From contig JAHIVS010000323.1 of assembly GCA_018816605.1 (NCBI GenBank), forward strand, positions 1 through 13,974: DNA of 13,974 nucleotides, given 5' to 3'. The translations under genes were made by a program, and so were the position numbers. This document shows positions 6,949 to 13,860 of the stretch, one piece after another; positions within the stretch are counted from its first letter, which is position 1; the number at the start of each line of letters is the position of its first letter. The notes beneath the pieces are model-generated. The model saw only the letters and a list, made by a program, of their open reading frames with translations. It ran no database searches and had not been told where the DNA came from. The stretch comes from Pseudomonadota bacterium (GTDB taxonomy: Bacteria > Desulfobacterota > Desulfobacteria > Desulfobacterales > Desulfobacteraceae).

Positions 6949-9087
6949 ATGGGTCAACCGAATCTTAAAGAAACCAAATCCGTCTCCTATGAGCGGGCGG
7001 AGGTGCAGAGGGGATATACGGATGTTTCCCTTCGGATCAATCTTTCCACAACCGATATTATGATCAATCCCATAGACGCTGCCGTAAAAGAAAAATTTAT
7101 CGGCGGCAAGGGCTACGACCTCTGGATGATGTGGAATGCCGTGTCCGGGGATACCAAGTGGGATTCTCCTGAAAACGCCATTTGTATCTCATCGGGCCCC
7201 CTTGGCGGGACCCCGGGATACCCCGGCGGGGGGAAAAGCATTGTGACCGCCATTTCGCCTTTGACCGGCATCCCCATTGATTCGAATGTGGGCGGATACT
7301 TTGGCCCCTATAAAAAATTTGCAGGGTTTGATGTGATCCAGATCGACGGCAAGGCCAAACAGGATACCGTCATCCTCATTGACGGCATAGAAAACAAAAT
7401 CAAAATTTTTTCGGCCGCTGACCTTCCCGAGGATTCCTATGAAATGTCCGCTGCCCTGACCCACTATTTTGATGAAAAAAAACCGGTGAATGTCTCGGTT
7501 GTGACAGCAGGCCCTGGCGCTGAAAAGTCCTATTTCGGGTGTTTAAATTTTTCCTGGTGGGACACAGGACGAAAAAGGGTCCGTTACAAACAAGCCGGCC
7601 GGGGGGGGATCGGTACCGTGTTTGCCGATAAACGCGTCAAAGCCGTTGTGGCAAGATTCGGGACGGTTTCCATGAAATCCAACAACCCGGCCGACATGGA
7701 TGCACTCAAAAAAGTCACAAAATCCCATGCCAAGGAAATCGTCACCCTTGACCCCAAACAGAACAGAATGGCTGTGGTGGGCACCACCCATCTGATTCCC
7801 ATTATGAACGACCACGACTGCCTGCCGGTCCACAACTTCAAATTCGGCTCCCACCCGGAGAGCCATGTAATCGGTGAAGAGGTCTTCCAGCATATCTTTG
7901 ACAAGGGATTTGACGGATGCTGGAAGGGCTGCGCCGTGGCCTGTGCCCATGGGGTAAAAGATTTTTCCCCCTTTACCGGTCCCTACAGGGGGAAAAAGGT
8001 TTTTGTGGACGGGCCGGAATATGAGACCGTTGCCGGATGCGGGTCCAACCTGGGAATATTTGACGCCCAGACCATCCTTGAAATCAATTTCTATTGCGAT
8101 GCCTATGGACTGGACACCATTTCCGTTGGGACCTCCATCGGATTTGTCATGGAGTGCTTTGAGAACAAACTGATCACCCCGGACCAGACAGGCGGCATGG
8201 ACCTTTCCTTTGGCAGCCGGTACAACACCCTGGAACTGATCCATCAGATGGCAAGGGGTGAAGGGTTCGGCAGCATTGTGGGCAAGGGGATCCGCCGGAT
8301 GAAAGCCATCTTTGCAAAAGAGTTCGGGGCTGATGCCGCCTTTATGCAGGACATTGGCATGGAATCCAAAGGCCTTGAATTCTCCGAATATATCACCAAG
8401 GAATCCCTGGCCCAGCAGGGAGGGTATGGCCTGGCCCTGAAAGGCCCCCAGCATGACGAAGCCTGGCTGATCTTTCTGGACATGGTCCACAATTTCATGC
8501 CCAGCTTTGAAGACAAGGCAGAAGCCCTGCACTGGTTTCCCATGTTCAGAACCTGGTTTGCCCTATGCGGCCTGTGCAAACTGCCCTGGAATGATATCGT
8601 CCCCGAAGACAATAAAACAAATGCCGAGCCGGCCAAAGTACCCAAACATGTGGGATGGTATGCCGAGTTTTTTTCTGCTGTAACCGGCCGAAAGGTGGCC
8701 CCCGAAGATCTGATCACCATGAGCGAAGCCGTGTATAATTTCCAGCGCATCTTTAACCTGAAAATGGGATATGGGACACGGGAACACGACACCCTGCCCT
8801 ATCGTTCCATGGGCCCAGTAACCGTTGAAGAATATCGGTCCCGGGCACAGCGCTATGACACCCAGCTGGTTGAAAAATACAGCATTGACATATCCGGTAT
8901 GGATACCAAAGCCAAGGTCGCAGCCCTGCGGCAAAAAAGGGAAGAGCAATATGAACTGCTCAAGGACGCGGTATACGAACGAAGGGGCTGGACCCCAAAC
9001 GGAATCCCCACCCTTGAGACGGTCAAACGCTTGGGGATTGATTATCCGGAAGTTCTGGCACTCCTTAAGAAAAACGGGGTTCACTAG
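6949..9087 (+). CDS. Aldehyde:ferredoxin oxidoreductase (AOR) family tungsten/molybdenum enzyme
   Basis: A 712-residue cytoplasmic enzyme of the AOR family, which uses a bis-pterin tungsten (rarely molybdenum) centre and a 4Fe-4S cluster for low-potential two-electron chemistry, typically aldehyde to acid with ferredoxin. The N-terminal pterin fold shows FIGGKGYDLWMMW (about residues 50-62), GGYFGPYKKFAGFD and AGRGGIGTVFADKRVKAVV. The cluster ligands are probably C324, C328 and C332, spaced CX3CX3C, plus C543 (or C540) in LCGLCK. The second pterin motif D384-A-Y-G-L-D389 fits the DXXGL(C/D) pattern. Length exceeds classical AOR (about 605) and is close to YdhV-type or BamB-type relatives, so the substrate is open: an aldehyde, or an aromatic acyl-CoA as in BamB. 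ATG 6949 has AAGGAG eight bases upstream. A ThiS-like gene follows after 16 bases. Family secure; substrate unknown. Confidence 0.92.
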   Translation: MGQPNLKETKSVSYERAEVQRGYTDVSLRINLSTTDIMINPIDAAVKEKFIGGKGYDLWMMWNAVSGDTKWDSPENAICISSGPLGGTPGYPGGGKSIVTAISPLTGIPIDSNVGGYFGPYKKFAGFDVIQIDGKAKQDTVILIDGIENKIKIFSAADLPEDSYEMSAALTHYFDEKKPVNVSVVTAGPGAEKSYFGCLNFSWWDTGRKRVRYKQAGRGGIGTVFADKRVKAVVARFGTVSMKSNNPADMDALKKVTKSHAKEIVTLDPKQNRMAVVGTTHLIPIMNDHDCLPVHNFKFGSHPESHVIGEEVFQHIFDKGFDGCWKGCAVACAHGVKDFSPFTGPYRGKKVFVDGPEYETVAGCGSNLGIFDAQTILEINFYCDAYGLDTISVGTSIGFVMECFENKLITPDQTGGMDLSFGSRYNTLELIHQMARGEGFGSIVGKGIRRMKAIFAKEFGADAAFMQDIGMESKGLEFSEYITKESLAQQGGYGLALKGPQHDEAWLIFLDMVHNFMPSFEDKAEALHWFPMFRTWFALCGLCKLPWNDIVPEDNKTNAEPAKVPKHVGWYAEFFSAVTGRKVAPEDLITMSEAVYNFQRIFNLKMGYGTREHDTLPYRSMGPVTVEEYRSRAQRYDTQLVEKYSIDISGMDTKAKVAALRQKREEQYELLKDAVYERRGWTPNGIPTLETVKRLGIDYPEVLALLKKNGVH

Positions 9088-9103
9088 GCATGGGCCAAAA
9101 TTT

Positions 9104-9301
9104 ATGATAGAGGTTGATGGAAAAAAGATGCAATGGTCAGAAGGGATGACCATTGCATCAGTTCTGGAACAAGTGGAGGATTCCCGGTTCTGTTCCGTGG
9201 TCCGTCTCAATGGCCGCCTGGTGTCCAGTCCGAAATTTTCAGAAACACGAATTCCGGACAATTCAATCCTCCAACTGCTGCCCCTGGTCGCCGGCGGATA
9301 A
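9104..9301 (+). CDS. ThiS/MoaD-like sulfur carrier protein
   Basis: A 65-residue beta-grasp protein ending in Val-Ala-Gly-Gly, the C-terminus that is adenylated and converted to a thiocarboxylate in ThiS and MoaD sulfur carriers. The pattern is ThiS-like: IEVDGKKMQW, then TIASVLEQV, VVRLNGRLV and SILQLLPLVAGG. It starts at ATG 9104, 16 bases after the AOR-family stop; a GGG about ten bases upstream is a poor ribosome site, so coupling to AOR translation is likely. MoaD/ThiS-type genes next to AOR genes are common and are taken to supply dithiolene sulfur for the tungsten-pterin cofactor. A thiamin role is less likely because no thiG, thiF or thiH is nearby. Fold secure; pathway inferred from context. 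Confidence 0.87.
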   Translation: MIEVDGKKMQWSEGMTIASVLEQVEDSRFCSVVRLNGRLVSSPKFSETRIPDNSILQLLPLVAGG

Positions 9302-9331
9302 ACAATCGTTGGAATAGATTTTGCTTCACAA

Positions 9332-10894
9332 ATGACTGTCTGTCTGTTACACCAGGATACGGCAGTTAATATTTTTTATAAACCAGAAAAGAGCACACTA
9401 TTGAAACGATTATTCTTATTTTTAAAGAACCTGTTCACAGAAAAAAAAGAAAAAGAAGATGTACCCCCCGCCCCTCCCCAAGCAGCAAAATCAATGCCGA
9501 ACCCGACCCCGGAGGCAGTCAGCAAACCGGTACCCGCCCGAACCCAGAGGACAAATACCCCAAGGCCCAGGAAAGAAGCCTGGACCCTGGAGCAATTCCA
9601 GGTGACACCCGAAGAAGGCAAGACCCGGTTCCACGATCTGAAAGGCCTGCCCCTGGAACTGATGCACGCCATTTACGACCTGAAGTTCAGCTATTGCACG
9701 GATATCCAGGCCAAACTGCTGCCCCACACCCTTGAAGGAAAGGATGCCACGGCAAAGGCCCAGACCGGCACGGGAAAAAGCGCCACCTTTATTATCGCCA
9801 TCATCAAGACCTTCTTGGAAAAACCCCTTAGAAATCAAAACGGGATGCCCCGGGCCCTGATCCTTGCTCCCACAAGGGAACTGGTTCATCAGATCGAAAA
9901 AGATTTCAACGCCCTTTCCAAATACACCCGCCAGACCATCGTGGCTGTTTATGGTGGTACCGGTTACAATCAACAGATGGCGGTTCTCAGGGAAAAACCC
10001 GTGGATGTCATTGCCGCAACTCCTGGAAGACTGCTGGACTTTATCAATAAAAAGCTGATCAACCTCTCAAAGGTGGAAATCATTGTTCTGGACGAAGCAG
10101 ACCGGATGCTGGACATGGGGTTCATTCCGGATGTCCGCAGACTTGTCTACATGACCCCCCATAAGGACAAACGCCAGACCCTGTTCTTCTCGGCCACCCT
10201 CACCGATGAAGTACTGCGCCTGGCAGATTCCTGGACCAAGAATGCCGTACGGATAGAAATTAATCCGGACCAGGCAGCAGCCCTGTCCATCCGCCAGGTG
10301 ATCTACCTGACCACGGAAGCAGACAGATTTAAGAATGTTTACAACCTTCTGGTCAGTAAAAATCTGCAGCGGGTGCTTATTTTTGTGAACCGGAAAGACA
10401 CGGCCAAATACCTGGCCTCGAAATTTGAACGATACGGTCAAAAATGCGGTGTCCTGTCCGGGGATGTTGCCCAGGACAAACGGTTCAAGGTCTTGAACAA
10501 TTTCAAAAACGGACAGATCAAGTTCCTGGTGGCAACGGACGTAGCGGCAAGGGGACTGCACATAGATGATATCAGCCATGTGATCAACTATGATTTGCCC
10601 ATTGAACCCGAGCATTATATCCACAGGATCGGCAGAACCGGAAGGGCCGGTGCCACAGGGACCTCCATCAGTTTTGCCGATGAGATGAGTTCATTTGAGA
10701 TCCCCAAGATCGAAGAAATCCTCGGCCACAAGATTGAATGTGAATACCCTTCGGAAGAACTGGACCGTCCGCTGCCAAAGCCAAAACCATTACAAAAAAG
10801 CCTTGCCGGCCAGGGCCCGGGGAAAAAACCGCCCCACAAGGGCAAAAGAAGGCCCTATAATGCCAGGCGCAGGTCACCGAAACCCCCCCAATAA
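9332..10894 (+). CDS. DEAD-box ATP-dependent RNA helicase
   Basis: A DEAD-box RNA helicase with both RecA-like domains intact: motif I AQTGTGKS (143-150), Ia PTREL, Ib TPGR, II D254-E-A-D257, III S287-A-T289, IV-V regions LIFVNRK and ATDVAARG, and VI HRIGRTGR (431-438). Numbering is from ATG 9332 (520 residues). The tail after about residue 475 is rich in Lys, Arg and Pro and should bind RNA, as in RhlB/RhlE-type helicases acting in RNA decay, ribosome assembly or cold response. The start is uncertain. ATG 9332 has no ribosome site and yields an unnatural leader of 23 residues. TTG 9401 gives MKRLFLFLKNLF, a more natural N-terminus, but with only a weak AAGAG upstream. The first ATG is kept for the coordinates. 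It begins 30 bases after the ThiS-like gene, probably in a different functional unit. Confidence 0.94.
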   Translation: MTVCLLHQDTAVNIFYKPEKSTLLKRLFLFLKNLFTEKKEKEDVPPAPPQAAKSMPNPTPEAVSKPVPARTQRTNTPRPRKEAWTLEQFQVTPEEGKTRFHDLKGLPLELMHAIYDLKFSYCTDIQAKLLPHTLEGKDATAKAQTGTGKSATFIIAIIKTFLEKPLRNQNGMPRALILAPTRELVHQIEKDFNALSKYTRQTIVAVYGGTGYNQQMAVLREKPVDVIAATPGRLLDFINKKLINLSKVEIIVLDEADRMLDMGFIPDVRRLVYMTPHKDKRQTLFFSATLTDEVLRLADSWTKNAVRIEINPDQAAALSIRQVIYLTTEADRFKNVYNLLVSKNLQRVLIFVNRKDTAKYLASKFERYGQKCGVLSGDVAQDKRFKVLNNFKNGQIKFLVATDVAARGLHIDDISHVINYDLPIEPEHYIHRIGRTGRAGATGTSISFADEMSSFEIPKIEEILGHKIECEYPSEELDRPLPKPKPLQKSLAGQGPGKKPPHKGKRRPYNARRRSPKPPQ

Positions 10895-10915
10895 AAAAGA
10901 CGGACGGCCTTGTGG

Positions 10916-10945
10916 TTGACACTGGCCCACGATTGGGTGTAAGAC
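10916..10945 (+). promoter_or_regulatory. Promoter-like sequence upstream of tatAB-tatC
   Basis: TTGACA (10916-10921), an 18-base spacer and TAAGAC (10940-10945), in the 97 bases between the helicase and the tat genes. The -35 is consensus and the -10 moderate. It would give a leader of about 40 bases ending in AAAGGAG (10974-10980). Confidence 0.4.
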
Positions 10946-10991
10946 TTAACGCACCAATAAAAGCAATTTGTATAAAGGAGTTTGAATTAAC

Positions 10992-11339
10992 ATGTTTGGT
11001 CTTGGAATGCCTGAAATTCTTCTTATCCTTGCAATCGCCCTCATTGTCATCGGCCCCAAAAAGCTGCCGGATCTTGCAAAGACTCTGGGCCGGGCCATGG
11101 GCGAGTTTAAGCGATCTGCCCAGGATTTTAAAAGAAGCATCGATGTGGAAACAACGCTTAAAGATATTGAAACCCCTGCCTCGGATTTAAAAAACATCAT
11201 CAAGGAAGCAAACAAAACAAACCAGTCCCATGTTGAACCGGGTGATGACCCGGTCACAACCAGGACGAAACCCCCGGAGACAGACCCCCTAGAAGCCAAT
11301 TCCACCTATCATAAAGAACCAGAAAACAAAAAGCCATGA
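10992..11339 (+). CDS. tatB: Twin-arginine translocase TatA/TatB-type subunit
   Basis: A 115-residue Tat subunit: a short periplasmic N-terminus, one transmembrane helix (about 5-21), the hinge GPKKLPD, an amphipathic helix (about 25-48) and a charged, Pro-rich cytoplasmic tail. With TatC it moves folded proteins, often cofactor-loaded, across the inner membrane. Glu8 within the helix start (MFGLGMPE) and the Gly-Pro hinge are TatB-like; TatA usually has Phe-Gly there, but in this phylum the two types blur, so it may serve both roles. ATG 10992 follows AAAGGAG by 11 bases. The stop overlaps the tatC start (ATGA). No second TatA-like gene is adjacent. Family certain, A/B assignment tentative. 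Confidence 0.92.
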   Translation: MFGLGMPEILLILAIALIVIGPKKLPDLAKTLGRAMGEFKRSAQDFKRSIDVETTLKDIETPASDLKNIIKEANKTNQSHVEPGDDPVTTRTKPPETDPLEANSTYHKEPENKKP

Positions 11340-12169
11340 GTGAAGATAATAAAAGCCCGTTTACAGAACATTTAGGAGAATTGAGGGATCGATTGATCCG
11401 GTCGTTTGTCGCAGTGGGTATTGGTTTTGCCTGTGCCTATTTTTTCAAGGAACGGCTCTTTGAAATCCTGATGGCCCCCCTTGCAGCGGCCATGGGAGAA
11501 TCGGGAAGTGCAAAGATGATCTTCACAGGTCTGCCCGAAGCCTTTTTTACCTATTTAAAAGTCTCTTTTTTGGCCGGACTCATTGCGGCCAGCCCGGTTC
11601 TTTTTTACGAATTCTGGATGTTTGTCTCCCCCGGCTTGTACCGGACCGAAAAAAAATATCTGCTGCCCATTGTTGTTCTCTCTGTTTTCTTTTTTCTGCT
11701 GGGCTCTTCCTTTGGATATTTCATTGTCTTTCCCTACGGGTTTCAATTCTTTTTAGGATTTGCAACGGAAACCATCCAGGCCATGCCGTCCATGAAAGAG
11801 TACCTGGGATTTGCATCCAAAATGCTGTTGGCCTTCGGCCTTGTATTCGAGCTGCCCCTGGTCCTCACCTTTATGGCCCGCATGGGAATTGTGTCGGTTG
11901 ACTTTCTGAAAAAAAACAGAAAATATGCCATATTGGTCTTTTTTATAGTGGCCGCCGTTATCACCCCGCCCGATGTGGTCACCCAGATCATGATGGCCCT
12001 GCCCCTGATGATTTTATATGAAATCAGCATTCTCGGTGCAAAACTTTTTGGGAAAAAAGCCAGTGAAGGGGAAGAAGTGTCAGAAGAGGGAGCGCCAGAG
12101 GCTGGTGAAAATGATCCAGGCGATGACCTTCCTGGTAAGGATGACTCCCCGGATACCGGATCCAATTGA
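11336..12169 (+). CDS. tatC: Sec-independent protein translocase TatC
   Basis: A 277-residue polytopic membrane protein, the receptor of the Tat pathway that recognises twin-arginine signal peptides. The cytoplasmic N-terminus has HLGELRDR (residues 12-19, with the conserved Glu15) and the first cytoplasmic loop has [12 protein letters not shown], including E105, the counterpart of the signal-binding Glu in E. coli TatC. Six hydrophobic segments can be traced (about 22-38, 70-90, 108-135, 158-180, 193-210, 212-232). The C-terminal tail after about 240 is long and acidic, rich in Glu, Asp, Ser and Gly, beyond the usual family end. ATG 11336 overlaps the preceding stop by four bases, so the subunits are translationally coupled. 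No clear terminator follows before the cytochrome gene. Confidence 0.97.
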   Translation: MSEDNKSPFTEHLGELRDRLIRSFVAVGIGFACAYFFKERLFEILMAPLAAAMGESGSAKMIFTGLPEAFFTYLKVSFLAGLIAASPVLFYEFWMFVSPGLYRTEKKYLLPIVVLSVFFFLLGSSFGYFIVFPYGFQFFLGFATETIQAMPSMKEYLGFASKMLLAFGLVFELPLVLTFMARMGIVSVDFLKKNRKYAILVFFIVAAVITPPDVVTQIMMALPLMILYEISILGAKLFGKKASEGEEVSEEGAPEAGENDPGDDLPGKDDSPDTGSN

Positions 12170-12181
12170 TTTGATTTTTCA

Positions 12182-12210
12182 TTGACTTTGAAGGCCCTTG
12201 TGTGTAAAAC
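12182..12210 (+). promoter_or_regulatory. Promoter-like sequence upstream of the cytochrome c3 gene
   Basis: TTGACT (12182-12187), a 17-base spacer and TAAAAC (12205-12210), about 90 bases before the cytochrome ATG. It suggests that the cytochrome can be transcribed independently of tatC. Moderate match only. Confidence 0.35.
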
Positions 12211-12231
12211 GATTTTTAAAATAAGAACAAA

Positions 12232-12254
12232 CCGGTGACAGGTCCTGGCACCGG
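12232..12254 (+). promoter_or_regulatory. Hairpin in the cytochrome c3 leader
   Basis: CCGGTG (12232-12237) pairs with CACCGG (12249-12254). Inside, CAG and CTG can also pair across a three-base loop after one mismatch. No T-run follows, so it is not an intrinsic terminator of tatC. It could stabilise the cytochrome mRNA or be a protein-binding palindrome. The ribosome site AAAGGAG is about 30 bases downstream and not sequestered. Confidence 0.35.
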
Positions 12255-12301
12255 CAAAGAGGCAAGACTTATCGTTAATTATTAAAGGAGCAAAACAAGT
12301 T

Positions 12302-12763
12302 ATGAACAAACGAATGATCACACTACTGTTGGCTGCAGGAATTGCTGTGATTTTTGTTGCAACGGGTCTCCAGGCAGGTACTCAAGTCCAAGATACGATT
12401 ACCATGGAAACCGATGGTTACAAAAAACGCAAGAAAGCACCCCCAAAATTCAAACTGGTTGAGTTTACCCATGCGAAACATGCCACAGATTATAACATTT
12501 CCTGTGGCCAATGCCACCACGACAAAGACGGAAAAGCCCTTGAACTGAAAGCGGGTGACAATGTTCAAAAGTGCGGCGAATGCCACAACAAATTTACGAA
12601 AGACCCAAAAGTCAAAGATGACATTCTGGTCCATGAAAATGCCATGCACGACAGTTGTATTGCCTGCCACAAAACCTTTAACATTGAAAAAGGCGACCCC
12701 AAAGGACTAAAGGGCCCAGCCCCTGCTTCCTGCGGTGGCTGCCATATCTCTATGAAAAAATAG
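12302..12763 (+). CDS. Periplasmic tetrahaem cytochrome c3 (class III cytochrome c)
   Basis: A 153-residue periplasmic electron carrier. Residues 1-25 form a Sec signal peptide (Lys/Arg, a hydrophobic core, cleavage likely after LQA). Four covalent haem sites follow: C68-G-Q-C71-H72, C91-G-E-C94-H95, C119-I-A-C122-H123 and C144-G-G-C147-H148. Candidate distal ligands are H57 and H60 in FTHAKH, H73, and H111 or H116, which gives the bis-His coordination typical of cytochrome c3. All four sites are CX2CH; Desulfovibrio c3 often has CX4CH at sites 2 and 4. The role is probably shuttling electrons between periplasmic hydrogenases or formate dehydrogenases and transmembrane complexes in sulfate respiration. 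ATG 12302 has AAAGGAG 11 bases upstream, and a terminator follows. No twin-arginine is present, so the nearby Tat system is not its exporter. Confidence 0.93.
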   Translation: MNKRMITLLLAAGIAVIFVATGLQAGTQVQDTITMETDGYKKRKKAPPKFKLVEFTHAKHATDYNISCGQCHHDKDGKALELKAGDNVQKCGECHNKFTKDPKVKDDILVHENAMHDSCIACHKTFNIEKGDPKGLKGPAPASCGGCHISMKK

Positions 12764-12779
12764 TTATGCCGACTCTAAA

Positions 12780-12813
12780 GGGGCCTTTTCCATGGGAAAG
12801 GCCCCCTTTTTTT
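12780..12813 (+). terminator. Intrinsic terminator after cytochrome c3
   Basis: GGGGCCTTTT (12780-12789) pairs with GAAAGGCCCC (12796-12805) around a six-base loop, with one G-T wobble, followed by a C and seven Ts (12807-12813). It starts 17 bases after the cytochrome stop. It may also serve the convergent IclR gene, although its T-run on the minus strand is short. Confidence 0.88.
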
Positions 12814-12888
12814 CCCTCCGTTTTCAAAGGGAACACCTATCCCCCCCCTCATTGCCCTATCGGGATACTGAAAATAGTTTCCATCAAA

Positions 12889-13644
12889 TCATGCCCTGTT
12901 TTTGACATCAAACAGCCGTTGGATCAGCCGGTCTTCGAAGCCCTGTTCCTGGGCCCTGGACAAGGGAAAAGAAACACCGAAAGAGGCTTCAACCACCCCT
13001 TTTTTGTTGAAGATCGGTACCGCCAGTGTTTTAAGCCCGATGGTAAGCTCCTGGTCGGCCACGGCATACCCCCGTGTACGCGTCCTTTGCAAATCGGTTA
13101 AAAATGAGGCCGGATCGGTTATGGTATGGGGGGTGAGGGGTTTAAACTCCAGCAGGCCTGCTATTTTTTTCTGGTCGCCGATATCCATGAAGGCCACAAT
13201 GGCCTTGCCAAGAGAAGTGGCATGTATGGGAAGCCGTGAGCCTGCCGACAGATCGATATTCACCACATCCGAAGACAATATCCTTTCAACGGCAACAATT
13301 TCAGTGCCTTCCAGGATTGCACAATGGGTCGTGACATTCAGGTCATTCCGGGTGGATTTCATATGGGGCATCAGACGCTCTCTCACCCCCATGGATTCAA
13401 AAACCCACCCCCCCAACTGAAAGACCTTGGATGTCAGCTGAAAGGTTTTGGCGGTCTCGTCCTTTACCATGAATCCCAGTTTTGTAAACGTATACAGATA
13501 CCGCCGGGTTGTCGGCAGATTCATCTTGTTGGCCCTGGCCATTTCCGTCAGGCTCCATACCGGCCGTTCCTTTGTAAAACACATCAATAAAGCAAGCCCC
13601 TTTGCCAGGGAATTTACAAACTCACGGTCTGCACTGCCATCCAT
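12889..13644 (-). CDS. IclR-family transcriptional regulator
   Basis: A 251-residue DNA-binding regulator. The N-terminal winged helix-turn-helix lies at about residues 10-70, with the recognition region SLTEMARANKMNLPTTRRYLYTFTKLGF. The C-terminal IclR effector domain (about 80-248) shows the family hallmarks HATSLGKAIVAF and RTRGYAVADQELTIGLKTLAVPI, closest in feel to the PcaR/PcaU/PobR branch that often senses aromatic or small organic acids. The ATG at 13644 is preceded by AAGGAGAG. It is divergent from the OadG-like gene, with 216 bases between, and a palindrome in that gap is a candidate binding site. A minus-strand TATACT (13708-13703) could be its -10. Effector and regulon are unknown; control of the divergent gene is the simplest guess. 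Confidence 0.94.
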   Translation of the reverse strand: MDGSADREFVNSLAKGLALLMCFTKERPVWSLTEMARANKMNLPTTRRYLYTFTKLGFMVKDETAKTFQLTSKVFQLGGWVFESMGVRERLMPHMKSTRNDLNVTTHCAILEGTEIVAVERILSSDVVNIDLSAGSRLPIHATSLGKAIVAFMDIGDQKKIAGLLEFKPLTPHTITDPASFLTDLQRTRTRGYAVADQELTIGLKTLAVPIFNKKGVVEASFGVSFPLSRAQEQGFEDRLIQRLFDVKNRA

Positions 13645-13754
13645 TTTTTCTCTCCTTGTAGACCATAGACTGGGGGAACATCCATCAAATTGCTAAAAAT
13701 TTAGTATAAGGTGATATACCCCCTGGAAAAAGTAAAGTAATTTTTAAAAAAGAC

Positions 13755-13784
13755 TTGACGATCCTGGCCGGGGATTGGTATCGT
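13755..13784 (+). promoter_or_regulatory. Promoter-like sequence for the OadG-like gene
   Basis: TTGACG (13755-13760), an 18-base spacer and TATCGT (13779-13784), about 77 bases before the ATG at 13861. A second AT-rich box, TATAGT, is at 13803-13808 but lacks a -35. The palindrome at 13780-13796 covers the -10 and the probable start of transcription. Confidence 0.4.
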
Positions 13785-13796
13785 TTAAAGAACGAT
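13780..13796. promoter_or_regulatory. Candidate IclR-type operator
   Basis: ATCGTT (13780-13785) and AACGAT (13791-13796) are perfect 6-base inverted arms around a 5-base spacer, 17 bases overall. IclR-family regulators bind palindromes of about this size in divergent promoters next to their own genes. It overlaps the -10 of the divergent gene, so repression is the easiest reading. Confidence 0.45.
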
Positions 13797-13860
13797 GTGC
13801 GGTATAGTATTATGCATAGCATTATAATTTTTTCATTATCCGTCAAAAGGAGAAGTGGCA

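Noticed and set aside
7543..8532. Long minus-strand open frame (329 codons) opposite the AOR-family gene
   Set aside because: It lies wholly antisense to a gene with clear family motifs, has no ribosome site worth noting, and its translation has low-complexity composition typical of an antisense shadow.
13693..13704. CTAAA/TTTAG inverted repeat in the IclR upstream region
   Set aside because: Five-base AT-rich arms are expected by chance in this AT-rich stretch.
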